Shown here piece by piece: positions 45,483 through 51,928 of a stretch of 64,000 bases of DNA. The notes beneath the pieces were generated by a model that was not told where the DNA came from, made no database searches, and saw nothing but the letters and a program-made list of their open reading frames with translations. The stretch is from Tolypothrix tenuis PCC 7101 (lineage in GTDB: Bacteria > Cyanobacteriota > Cyanobacteriia > Cyanobacteriales > Nostocaceae), in contig NZ_AP018248.1 in assembly GCF_002368295.1 (NCBI RefSeq), positions 124,001 to 188,000 of the forward strand, read 5' to 3'. The stretch's first letter is position 1. Each line of letters begins with the position of its first letter. Position numbers and translations under genes: made by a program.

Positions 45483-46070
45483 TTATCGCGCTTTTTCCGA
45501 AGTCAAATGTCTTTCAATGCGACGGTCAGGAATCAACCACATCACCGCAACCATAATGTATAGCCCACAGGCTAACCATGAGTTAACAAAGGAAAGTGGA
45601 ATTGCCACAGCATACAATACTAGTGATATCTTGCCCTTTAAGTCTCGACCGAGTGCAGACGCTAAAGTTGAATCTTTACCGTGATGACCAATCAAACTCA
45701 AGGTGAGAATATAGTAAGCGATCGCAGAGAATAAAAGTACCGTACCATAAAGGGCAACTGGTACAGGGGCAAAGTGGTTCTCGCCCATCCAAGCGGTAGC
45801 GAAAGGAATTACCGATAACCAGAACAGCAGATGTGCGTTAGCCCAAAGAATACGTCCATTTACGTGACGGACTGCTTGCAATAAGTGATGGTGGTTGTTC
45901 CAGTAAATACCAAGAAAAATAAAACTTAGCACATAGCTAAAAAATACTGGAATGAGCGGACGCAGAGCAGTTAAATCAGCACCATGCGGCACCTTCAGTT
46001 CTAACACCATGATTGTAATAATGATCGCAATCACGGCATCACTGAATGCTTCTAACCTCCCCTTCCCCAT
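45483..46070 (-). CDS. TMEM175-family potassium channel-like protein (DUF1211)
   Basis: This 195-residue integral membrane protein has six hydrophobic helices. Its first helix begins with the selectivity-filter motif RLEAFSDAVIAIIITIMVLEL, the FSD signature of bacterial TMEM175 channels, which form tetramers and pass K+. The family was formerly named DUF1211. It is transcribed alone, 200 bases downstream of gatB on the same strand. Length is normal for the one-repeat bacterial form. Confidence 0.88.
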   Translation of the reverse strand: MGKGRLEAFSDAVIAIIITIMVLELKVPHGADLTALRPLIPVFFSYVLSFIFLGIYWNNHHHLLQAVRHVNGRILWANAHLLFWLSVIPFATAWMGENHFAPVPVALYGTVLLFSAIAYYILTLSLIGHHGKDSTLASALGRDLKGKISLVLYAVAIPLSFVNSWLACGLYIMVAVMWLIPDRRIERHLTSEKAR

Positions 46071-46150
46071 CTGTGTATGCTCCTTGTGTACTTAATTTAA
46101 AGTTAGGTGGGACACTTTAATTTGTACTTTACCGTGTCTGGGAACTGTTG

Positions 46151-46223
46151 TGGGAGAGCTTATATGTTTTTTCATTGAAGGGGTTTGGCTATTTCATCGA
46201 TTTTTTGAAATATTGCTCTCCCA
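46151..46223. repeat. inverted repeat TGGGAGAGC
   Basis: TGGGAGAGC (46151-46159) and GCTCTCCCA (46215-46223) are perfect complements separated by 55 bases, in the gap between the channel gene and the toxin-antitoxin cassette. Its function is unknown. Confidence 0.45.
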
Positions 46224-46296
46224 AAAATGCTAATGCTGCATTTTACACAAAAGCGAAATCTGCCAAGACTTGCTGATAGAAAGATGAACACGCGAA

Positions 46297-46322
46297 TTTT
46301 AGCAAATGCTCATGACAAACAC
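46297..46322. repeat. left direct repeat flanking brnTA
   Basis: TTTTAGCAAATGCTCATGAC with the following AAACAC matches 46925-46950 at 24 of 26 positions. It lies 13 bases from the brnA stop codon. Confidence 0.85.
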
Positions 46323-46334
46323 CTAATTTAGTTT

Positions 46335-46553
46335 TTAGACCTTACTTACCCACTCTAAAGATGGCTTGCGCTGAGATTTTACACAATCCTGTAAATAAAG
46401 ATTGATGAGACTTTGATAGGAAATGCCTGTTTCTTCAGCTAGGGCTTTAAAATAATCAACTACATCTTCTTCCAGTCGAATTGTCACCTGCTTCTTCAGC
46501 TTCTTCAAATATGGATTTTTAACAGATTGGGAGAAATCGTACTCTTGTTTCAT
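46335..46553 (-). CDS. brnA: BrnA-type antitoxin
   Basis: This 72-residue protein ends with a ribbon-helix-helix-like region: KKQVTIRLEEDVVDYFKALA supplies the strand and helix, and GISYQSLINLYLQDCV the second helix. BrnA antitoxins bind the BrnT toxin and repress their own operon. It overlaps the toxin gene by 4 bases and is downstream of it, as is standard for brnTA. Its C-terminal RKPSLEWVSKV tail is typical for this group. Confidence 0.85.
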   Translation of the reverse strand: MKQEYDFSQSVKNPYLKKLKKQVTIRLEEDVVDYFKALAEETGISYQSLINLYLQDCVKSQRKPSLEWVSKV

Positions 46554-46843
46554 AAGAAAAAACTGTAGTATTGCTGACGCTCTTTTTTCGTAGCCTTTCG
46601 AGCCGAGATGATGCGGATAACTTCCTCACTGTGCTGATAAATATGACACACCAATAACAAACGTAGTGAATCACTCACACCTAAAAGTATGTAGCGATCC
46701 TCTTCTATAGAATGCTCAGGATCGTATATTACTCGAGCATTCTCATCATAAAAAGCAGTTTCTGCCTCCTCGAACGATACACCATGCTTTTGCTCATTAG
46801 ATCTCGCCTTGCGTTCGTCCCACTCGAATCTCAACTGGCTCAT
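46550..46843 (-). CDS. brnT: BrnT-type ribonuclease toxin
   Basis: This 97-residue protein starts with FEWDERKARSNEQKHGVSFE and continues with EEDRYILLGVSDSLRLLLV and IRIISARKATKKERQQYY, which are the core motifs of BrnT, a RelE-fold ribonuclease that stops translation when freed from BrnA. All parts of the family pattern are present. The gene is first in a two-gene operon, and a short tandem repeat that may be the operator directly precedes it. Confidence 0.9.
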   Translation of the reverse strand: MSQLRFEWDERKARSNEQKHGVSFEEAETAFYDENARVIYDPEHSIEEDRYILLGVSDSLRLLLVCHIYQHSEEVIRIISARKATKKERQQYYSFFL

Positions 46844-46865
46844 AATTACAGTGTAGTTACAATGT
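46844..46865 (-). promoter_or_regulatory. candidate brnTA operator (tandem 11-mers)
   Basis: AATTACAGTGT (46844-46854) and AGTTACAATGT (46855-46865) are adjacent 11-base repeats agreeing at 9 of 11 positions, directly before the brnT ATG. A TATGAT -10-like box is at 46873-46868 on the coding strand. Autorepression by BrnA is the family norm. Confidence 0.45.
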
Positions 46866-46924
46866 ATATCATAAGCAACTTGAGTGGTATGGAAAATACT
46901 AGCTTCTCAATACCACTGATGAAG

Positions 46925-46950
46925 TTTTGGCAAATGCTCATGACAAACGC
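46925..46950. repeat. right direct repeat flanking brnTA
   Basis: TTTTGGCAAATGCTCATGAC with the following AAACGC repeats 46297-46322 in the same direction. The 19-base core GCAAATGCTCATGACAAAC is identical in both. Confidence 0.85.
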
Positions 46951-47008
46951 GATCGCTCTCTAGATAATTTACACTCAAGAGAAGACTGATTTATTTGCAG
47001 CTGCTTTT

Positions 47009-47443
47009 ATGTCTTCTTCTACAAACTCTTTACCACCTGCTCTTGCTAAAATTGTGCAACGCTTTCAACGCGCTTCTGACCCAAAGCGGCGCTATGAACA
47101 GCTCATCTGGTATGCTCAAAAGTTGTCAGAGTTCCCAGAAGCTGACAAGGTAGCAGAAAATAAAGTACCTGGTTGTGTTTCTCAGGTTTATGTCACCGCC
47201 ATCTTGGAGGATGGGAAAGTTAAATATCAAGGAGATTCAGATTCTCAATTAACCAAGGGATTAGTAGCATTATTAATTGAAGGTTTAAATGGCTTATCTC
47301 CTACAGAAATTGTGCAACTGACACCAGATTTTATTCAAGACACTGGTTTAAATGTCAGCCTCACACCTTCCCGCGCTAACGGTTTTTATAACATTTTTAA
47401 AACAATGCAAAAAAAAGCGCTGGAATGTAAGTTAGAAGAATAA
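47009..47443 (+). CDS. sufE: SufE family sulfur acceptor
   Basis: This 144-residue protein accepts sulfur from a cysteine desulfurase (SufS) for iron-sulfur cluster assembly. The sulfur-carrying cysteine is in ENKVPGCVSQVYV, and KRRYEQLIWYAQKLSEFP and TPSRANGFYNIFKTM complete the family pattern. Length is normal. Its ATG follows the right-hand repeat of the brnTA cassette by about 60 bases, so its promoter may be affected by that cassette. It is followed 24 bases later by an alpha/beta hydrolase gene on the same strand, probably in one operon. Confidence 0.93.
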   Translation: MSSSTNSLPPALAKIVQRFQRASDPKRRYEQLIWYAQKLSEFPEADKVAENKVPGCVSQVYVTAILEDGKVKYQGDSDSQLTKGLVALLIEGLNGLSPTEIVQLTPDFIQDTGLNVSLTPSRANGFYNIFKTMQKKALECKLEE

Positions 47444-47467
47444 ATACTGAGTGCCGAGTAAAAACTC

Positions 47468-48379
47468 ATGTCTACCAATTTATTATCCACCGATGATGCT
47501 GTTGGATTTGGTGGAGTAGTTAAAGAATTTCTCTGGAATTGGGAAAACCAATCTTTGCGGGTGGTTTACGAAACTATGGGACAAGGTGCGCCACTGTTGC
47601 TACTCCCGGCTTTCAGCAGCGTATCTACTCGAGAAGAAATGGGTGAACTAGCGAGGTTATTAGCACCCCATTTTCAAGTTATCGCTCTAGATTGGCCTGG
47701 TTTTGGCGAATCTTCTCGCCCTAGTTTAGATTACCGTCCAGAGTTATATCAGCAATTTTTAGCAGATTTTATTAACTCTGTATTTAACACAGCAATTAAT
47801 GTGTTAGCTGCTGGTCATGCGGCTACTTATGTGTTGCAATTAGCTGTCAAACAACCTGCTACTTTCGCCAAAATTGTGTTAGTGGCTCCCACTTGGCGCG
47901 GCCCTTTACCGACAATGGGGGCAAATCCTCAAATTGCGGGTATGGTGAGAGGATTAGTGCGATCGCCTATTGTGGGTCAGTTCCTCTACAAACTCAATAC
48001 TCTGCCATCTTTTTTAAATTTTATGTACCGTCGCCATGTCTTTGTGGATGCAGCGAGGCTGACTCCTCATTTCATGGAAAAGAAATGGCAAACCACTCAA
48101 AAACCAGGAGCGCGATTTGCTTCGGCTGCCTTTGTGACTGGTAACATCGATGCAGTACATGAGCAATCTGAGTTTCTGGCGTTGATGCGATCGCTTTCTG
48201 TGCCACTGATGATGATAATTTCCGAATCTGGCCCGCCGAAATCAACAGCCGAAATGCAAGCTATGGCGGCGTTACCAGGGGTAACTAGCGTTGTGCTTCC
48301 AGGTTCTCTAGGTCTACATGAGGAATACCCCGCAGAGGTTCTCGAAGCCGTACTACCTTTTTTAAAGGCGTTATCATAG
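47468..48379 (+). CDS. alpha/beta hydrolase-fold protein with altered nucleophile site
   Basis: This 303-residue protein has the alpha/beta hydrolase core: LLLLPAFSSVSTREEMGELA, VIALDWPGFGESSRP, and a late His in GSLGLHEEYP. The nucleophile elbow, normally G-x-S-x-G, reads AAGHAATYVLQLA, so the serine position appears to be alanine. The fold is clear, but classical esterase activity is doubtful. It may act in another way or be a cofactor-independent member such as a haloperoxidase-like or scaffold protein. It is 24 bases after sufE, likely co-transcribed. Confidence 0.82.
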   Translation: MSTNLLSTDDAVGFGGVVKEFLWNWENQSLRVVYETMGQGAPLLLLPAFSSVSTREEMGELARLLAPHFQVIALDWPGFGESSRPSLDYRPELYQQFLADFINSVFNTAINVLAAGHAATYVLQLAVKQPATFAKIVLVAPTWRGPLPTMGANPQIAGMVRGLVRSPIVGQFLYKLNTLPSFLNFMYRRHVFVDAARLTPHFMEKKWQTTQKPGARFASAAFVTGNIDAVHEQSEFLALMRSLSVPLMMIISESGPPKSTAEMQAMAALPGVTSVVLPGSLGLHEEYPAEVLEAVLPFLKALS

Positions 48380-48381
48380 GC

Positions 48382-48396
48382 AGATAATGATTATCA
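48382..48396 (+). promoter_or_regulatory. Zur-box-like palindrome
   Basis: AGATAATGATTATCA has a 7-1-7 form that matches the cyanobacterial Zur consensus TGATAATNATTATCA at all but one defined position (from memory). It ends 19 bases before the start of the COG0523 GTPase gene. Binding would repress the gene when zinc is plentiful. Confidence 0.75.
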
Positions 48397-48415
48397 CTAC
48401 AGTTGCCTTGAGATT

Positions 48416-49387
48416 ATGATCTCTGCCGAAACATCTAATTCCGTACCTGTAACTGTTTTAACTGGCTATCTTGGTGCAGGTAAAACAACCTTACTAAATC
48501 ACATCCTCACCTACGAACACGGCAAGAAAGTCGCTGTTATTGTCAATGAATTTGGGGAAGTCGGCATTGATAATCAATTGGTTATCGATGCCGATGAAGA
48601 AATTTTTGAAATGAATAACGGCTGTATTTGTTGTACAGTTCGAGGCGACTTAATTCGCATCATTGGTAACTTAATGAAGCGGCGCGATAAGTTTGACCAT
48701 TTAGTAATTGAAACTACGGGTTTAGCTGACCCTGCGCCAGTAATTCAAACCTTTTTTGTTGATGAAGATATGCAAAGCCAACTGGCTTTAGATGCAGTAG
48801 TGACAGTAGTTGATGCCAAACATATCTGGCAGCATTGGGAAGCCGACGAAGCCCAAGAACAGATTGCTTTTGCAGATGTAATTTTATTAAATAAAACTGA
48901 TTTAGTTACACCCGATGTTCTCGAAGAACTAGAAAGACGGATTCGGGGTATGAATGCATTAGCAAAAATCTACCGTACCCGCAATTCGGAATTATCAATG
49001 GATGCTTTATTGGGTGTTAATGCCTTTGATTTAAATCGCGCTTTAGAAATCGATCCTAACTTCTTAGGCGAAGATGCCCACGAACATGACGAAACAGTTT
49101 ATTCTGTAGCTTTGGTAGAACAAGGCGCAATCGATGGGCAAAAATTAAACAATTGGATGACCGAGTTACTACGTACTCAAGGCCCCGATATTTTCCGGAT
49201 GAAAGGCATTTTAAATATTGCCGGGGAAGAAAATCGCTTTGTCTTCCAAGGTGTGCATATGATCTTTGATGGCAGACCCGATCGCCCTTGGAAACCCAAC
49301 GAAACTCCCAAAAACGAACTAGTTTTCATCGGTCGTAACCTTGACGAAGCCAAACTCAAACAAGATTTCTTAGCCTGTTTAGTTTGA
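48416..49387 (+). CDS. COG0523 (CobW/P47K) GTP-dependent metallochaperone
   Basis: This 323-residue G3E GTPase has Walker A in VLTGYLGAGKTTLLNHIL, the metal-binding CxCC in MNNGCICCTVRGDL, a Walker B-like ETTGLADPAPV, and LLNKTDLV for guanine recognition. A His/Glu-rich loop (GEDAHEHDE) may also bind metal. Some COG0523 members deliver zinc under zinc starvation and others serve nitrile hydratase or cobalamin. The Zur-like box just upstream favours the zinc branch here. A WD40 gene follows on the same strand 114 bases later, separated by heptamer repeats. Confidence 0.93.
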   Translation: MISAETSNSVPVTVLTGYLGAGKTTLLNHILTYEHGKKVAVIVNEFGEVGIDNQLVIDADEEIFEMNNGCICCTVRGDLIRIIGNLMKRRDKFDHLVIETTGLADPAPVIQTFFVDEDMQSQLALDAVVTVVDAKHIWQHWEADEAQEQIAFADVILLNKTDLVTPDVLEELERRIRGMNALAKIYRTRNSELSMDALLGVNAFDLNRALEIDPNFLGEDAHEHDETVYSVALVEQGAIDGQKLNNWMTELLRTQGPDIFRMKGILNIAGEENRFVFQGVHMIFDGRPDRPWKPNETPKNELVFIGRNLDEAKLKQDFLACLV

Positions 49388-49402
49388 AAATATTGCTATA
49401 GG

Positions 49403-49501
49403 GCATGGGGCATAGGGCATAGGGCATTGTGTAATAGATAATTTTCCTTTCCCCCTTTCCCTTTCCCCCTTCCCCTTTTCCCAATCCCCCATCCCCAACC
49501 T
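49403..49501. repeat. GGGCATG and CCCTTTC heptamer-like arrays
   Basis: GGGCATR units (49403-49428) and pyrimidine-rich CCCTTTC-type units (49449-49490) fill the gap between the COG0523 and WD40 genes. Confidence 0.7.
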
Positions 49502-50545
49502 ATGAACCCCACAACCAGCAAAACCCAGGAATTTGAAGAATACTCTTCGGGACTGTTATCAGATTATGTTACTGCGATCGCTTGGTCGCCTGATGGCAAA
49601 AATTTAGCGGCAACTTCTGCGGCTGGGGAGGTGATCATGTGGAATGATGCTGATTTAATTACCTTGCAAGCTGCGAATGGTAAATCAGCAGACTGCATCG
49701 CCTTTTCCCCAGATAGCAATTTCTTGGCTATTGGCGGACAGGATGGACAGGTAAAAATTTGGCAAGGCGATCAATTAATTACCACCTTAGAAAATGCCCC
49801 TGCCTGGGTTGATAAACTAGCTTGGAACCACACTAGTAACCAACTAGCTTTTAGTTTGGGGCGTTATGTGCAAGTTTGGGATGCAGAGACTAATGATATT
49901 GTGGTTACCCTAAATTTTGATAACTCATCAGTCTTGGGGATTGACTGGCGCAAGGATGGGCAATACTTAGCCATTAGCGGTTATCAGGGTGTCAAGATTT
50001 GGCAAACTCAAGACTGGGATGATGAACCATATATTTTATCCATGCCTACAGTTAGTGTAGCTATGGCATGGTCACCCGATAGCAAATTCCTCGCTTCTGG
50101 CAATATGGATCGCAGCGTCACCGTTTTGGAGTGGGGGAACCCCGACCCTTGGGTAATGCGCGGCTTTCCTGGTAAAATTCGCCAATTAGCATGGTCAGAA
50201 GCTACCACCCAATTAGGCGCGCCAATCTTAGCCTCCTCCAGCGTCGAAGGTATTGTAGTTTGGGAAAAGCTAGAAGATGATTCCCAAGGCTGGGAAGCGC
50301 GAGTATTAACTAACCATGTAGAAGTAATATGTGCGATCGCATTTGCACCAAACAGCTTCCTTCTCGCTTCCGCCGCAGCTGATGGCTGGCTATGTCTATG
50401 GGATAAAGCCCAAGAAGTCAGTCAAATTCTTACAGGTGTATCAGCAGGATTTTCTTGCCTAGCTTGGCATCCCCAAGGTAATTATCTGGCAGCAGGTGGC
50501 GAACAAGGAGAATTACTTATTTGGTCAAAAGTATTGCCTGATTAA
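49502..50545 (+). CDS. WD40 repeat protein
   Basis: This 347-residue protein is a single beta-propeller of about seven WD40 blades with no other domain. Recognisable repeats include AIAWSPDGKNLAATSAAGEV, CIAFSPDSNFLAIGGQDGQV-KIW, LAWNHTSNQLAFSLG, VWDAETNDIV, AIAFAPNSFLLASAA-LCLWD and CLAWHPQGNYLAAGG. It has no signal peptide and is probably a cytoplasmic scaffold. It follows the COG0523 gene on the same strand, and the pairing hints at a shared role in metal supply, but that is inference. Confidence 0.88.
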   Translation: MNPTTSKTQEFEEYSSGLLSDYVTAIAWSPDGKNLAATSAAGEVIMWNDADLITLQAANGKSADCIAFSPDSNFLAIGGQDGQVKIWQGDQLITTLENAPAWVDKLAWNHTSNQLAFSLGRYVQVWDAETNDIVVTLNFDNSSVLGIDWRKDGQYLAISGYQGVKIWQTQDWDDEPYILSMPTVSVAMAWSPDSKFLASGNMDRSVTVLEWGNPDPWVMRGFPGKIRQLAWSEATTQLGAPILASSSVEGIVVWEKLEDDSQGWEARVLTNHVEVICAIAFAPNSFLLASAAADGWLCLWDKAQEVSQILTGVSAGFSCLAWHPQGNYLAAGGEQGELLIWSKVLPD

Positions 50546-50626
50546 GCATTTCGGTATAAATTAAGTAATACAAAACAATAGCATACTTAAGTGTTTGTAT
50601 TAGCATATCCAGGCTAATGTAGTGTA

Positions 50627-50649
50627 TCGATAAGAATCTATCTTATCAA
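50627..50649. repeat. inverted repeat TCGATAAGA
   Basis: TCGATAAGA and TCTTATCAA (8 of 9 complementary, 5-base spacer) lie after the WD40 gene. A second small hairpin (CCTGTT/AACAGG, 50681-50694) follows. They may be terminators or leader structure for the next gene. Confidence 0.4.
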
Positions 50650-50827
50650 AGGTTTATTTCATAATTGTTTTACTATCAAGCCTGTTCAAACAGGTTTAAT
50701 TTGTATAACCAAAGACTTTAGCTTTGATGCTGAAATCTAGGCAACAATTGAGAAATGTACCAGTCATTGATTTTAGTAATCGTTGTTGAACTATCCTCTA
50801 TCAAAACTAGTCTGTATTTGCCAATTT

Positions 50828-51100
50828 ATGAACATACTCAAATTGATTTTGCTGGCTTTTCCTGTTGTTCTAGCTTCTATCATGTGGGTAGCTAATCCAG
50901 CACAAGCATCTAGTCTAAAATCTGCATCTACTATACAAGTCACCTTAGTAGTATCTGCACAACAAAGCTCTGAATTAGTAGCTCCCAAAGTGGCTCCAGC
51001 TCCTCATACAATTCTAGATCAAGCTGGTTGCAGCTGTGCTAGTTGCACTCAGTCTAAATTTGATTTATTACAAGGTAAGCTACCTGCTGTCGGTATTTAA
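50828..51100 (+). CDS. small secreted protein with C-terminal CSCASC motif
   Basis: This 90-residue protein has a clear signal peptide (MNILKLILLAFPVVLASIMW, cleavage after PAQA) and a short mature chain of about 63 residues. The end carries DQAGCSCASCTQSKFDLLQ, with three cysteines in six residues, which could bind metal or form disulfides. The ATG at 50828 was chosen because it opens the signal peptide; 15 extra codons upstream are in frame. The family was not recognised. It lies downstream of the Zur-linked genes but has no visible Zur box of its own. Confidence 0.6.
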   Translation: MNILKLILLAFPVVLASIMWVANPAQASSLKSASTIQVTLVVSAQQSSELVAPKVAPAPHTILDQAGCSCASCTQSKFDLLQGKLPAVGI

Positions 51101-51532
51101 TAACATTAGTTTTAAATAGGATTCATATTTGATTTTTGGAATTCACGTAGGGGAGCCAGTCGCTAGGGCGATGAGTGCAGCCACACGTGCAGTAATGCAG
51201 CCCATACTTGGGGAAACCCCAAGTAGAGGGACTGCTGCTCCCATAGCGTATGCGAAGGATTCACCCGAAAGAATTTCCCAGCTTAAGGCGGTTTTAAAGT
51301 TCTTATTTACAAATTAAAAGGTGGTTTGAAAGAGGTCACGAGTTCAATCTTCTTGGTTGAAAATAGAATTAGTAAGTAAACTCAACAATGATGATATTTA
51401 ATGTGTTAAGAGCAGCAGTTATTTTGTCAGTGAACAAGTAATGCTTGTTAGCAGAAATTTGTCAGCACGGATAAAAAATCCAGACATCGATAGGAGACAA
51501 ATTTAGATAGCTTTTACATAGCTTGTAATAAA
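51101..51532. other. intergenic region with dispersed repeat
   Basis: It contains a repeat block (51146-51280) with GTAGGGGAGCCAGTCGC, shared with 6683-6800, and a perfect hairpin TACTTGGGG/CCCCAAGTA (51205-51225). A 62-codon open frame here is made of the repeat and was not called. The remainder shows nothing recognisable. Confidence 0.65.
51146..51280. repeat. dispersed repeat with GGGGAGCCAGTCGC core
   Basis: It shares GTAGGGGAGCCAGTCGC, GCGTAT and GGATTCAC words with the complement of 6683-6800 and carries an internal TACTTGGGG hairpin. It is non-coding. Confidence 0.5.
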
Positions 51533-51604
51533 AGCCCGTGACGAGGATTGAACTCGTGACCTCACCCTTACCAAGGGTGTGCTCTACCACTGAGCCACAC
51601 GGGC
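51533..51604 (-). tRNA. tRNA-Thr (anticodon GGT)
   Basis: The minus strand folds as a tRNA: acceptor GCCCGTG pairs with CACGGGC, the D arm has GCTCAGTGGTAGAGC, the anticodon loop TTGGTAA sits on a CACCC/GGGTG stem, and the T arm is CGAGTTCAATCCTCG. The anticodon GGT reads threonine codons ACC/ACU. CCA is not encoded. Confidence 0.95.
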
Positions 51605-51688
51605 AAACTTAAATTTGATTTTGAGTTAAGAGCTATAATCTTGTGAGCTTTACCAATCTCTCAGAGATTATAACTCTTACCTGTGAAG

Positions 51689-51774
51689 TGGTGGGCCGGG
51701 CTGGATTTGAACCAGCGTAGGCGTAAACCAACGGATTTACAGTCCGTCTCCATTAACCACTCGGACACCGACCC
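51689..51774 (-). tRNA. tRNA-Tyr (anticodon GTA)
   Basis: This is a class II tRNA with a long variable arm. Acceptor GGGTCGG pairs with CCGGCCC, the anticodon loop CTGTAAA lies on an ACGGA/TCCGT stem, and the T arm has GCTGGTTCAAATCCAGC. The anticodon GTA reads tyrosine. The discriminator A and a CCA follow the acceptor stem in the genome. It lies 88 bases upstream of tRNA-Thr on the same strand. Confidence 0.95.
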
Positions 51775-51894
51775 ATTTGTCTCACGATTTATAATATTAG
51801 CGCCAATTTTTATAAATGGCAAGGGGTTAGGAAATAAAAAATATTTCATTGCTTTTCAGGCAAGGGGGAGAATATAACAAAGGCAGTCCCGATC

Positions 51895-51925
51895 AAAAAA
51901 GGCGGTGGTAGCTACCACCGCCTTT
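51895..51925 (-). terminator. terminator of the ABC exporter gene
   Basis: GGCGGTGGTAGCTACCACCGCC (51901-51922) is a perfect 22-base palindrome. Read on the minus strand it is followed by six T residues, 4 bases after the exporter stop codon. Confidence 0.9.
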
Positions 51926-51928
51926 AAA

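Noticed and set aside
51129..51317. 62-codon plus-strand frame
   Set aside because: It is made of a dispersed repeat shared with 6683-6800 and contains a perfect hairpin; no ribosome site.
51533..51774. tRNA pair as a possible integration site
   Set aside because: No integrase, no direct repeat of a tRNA end and no foreign-looking block lies next to the two tRNA genes.
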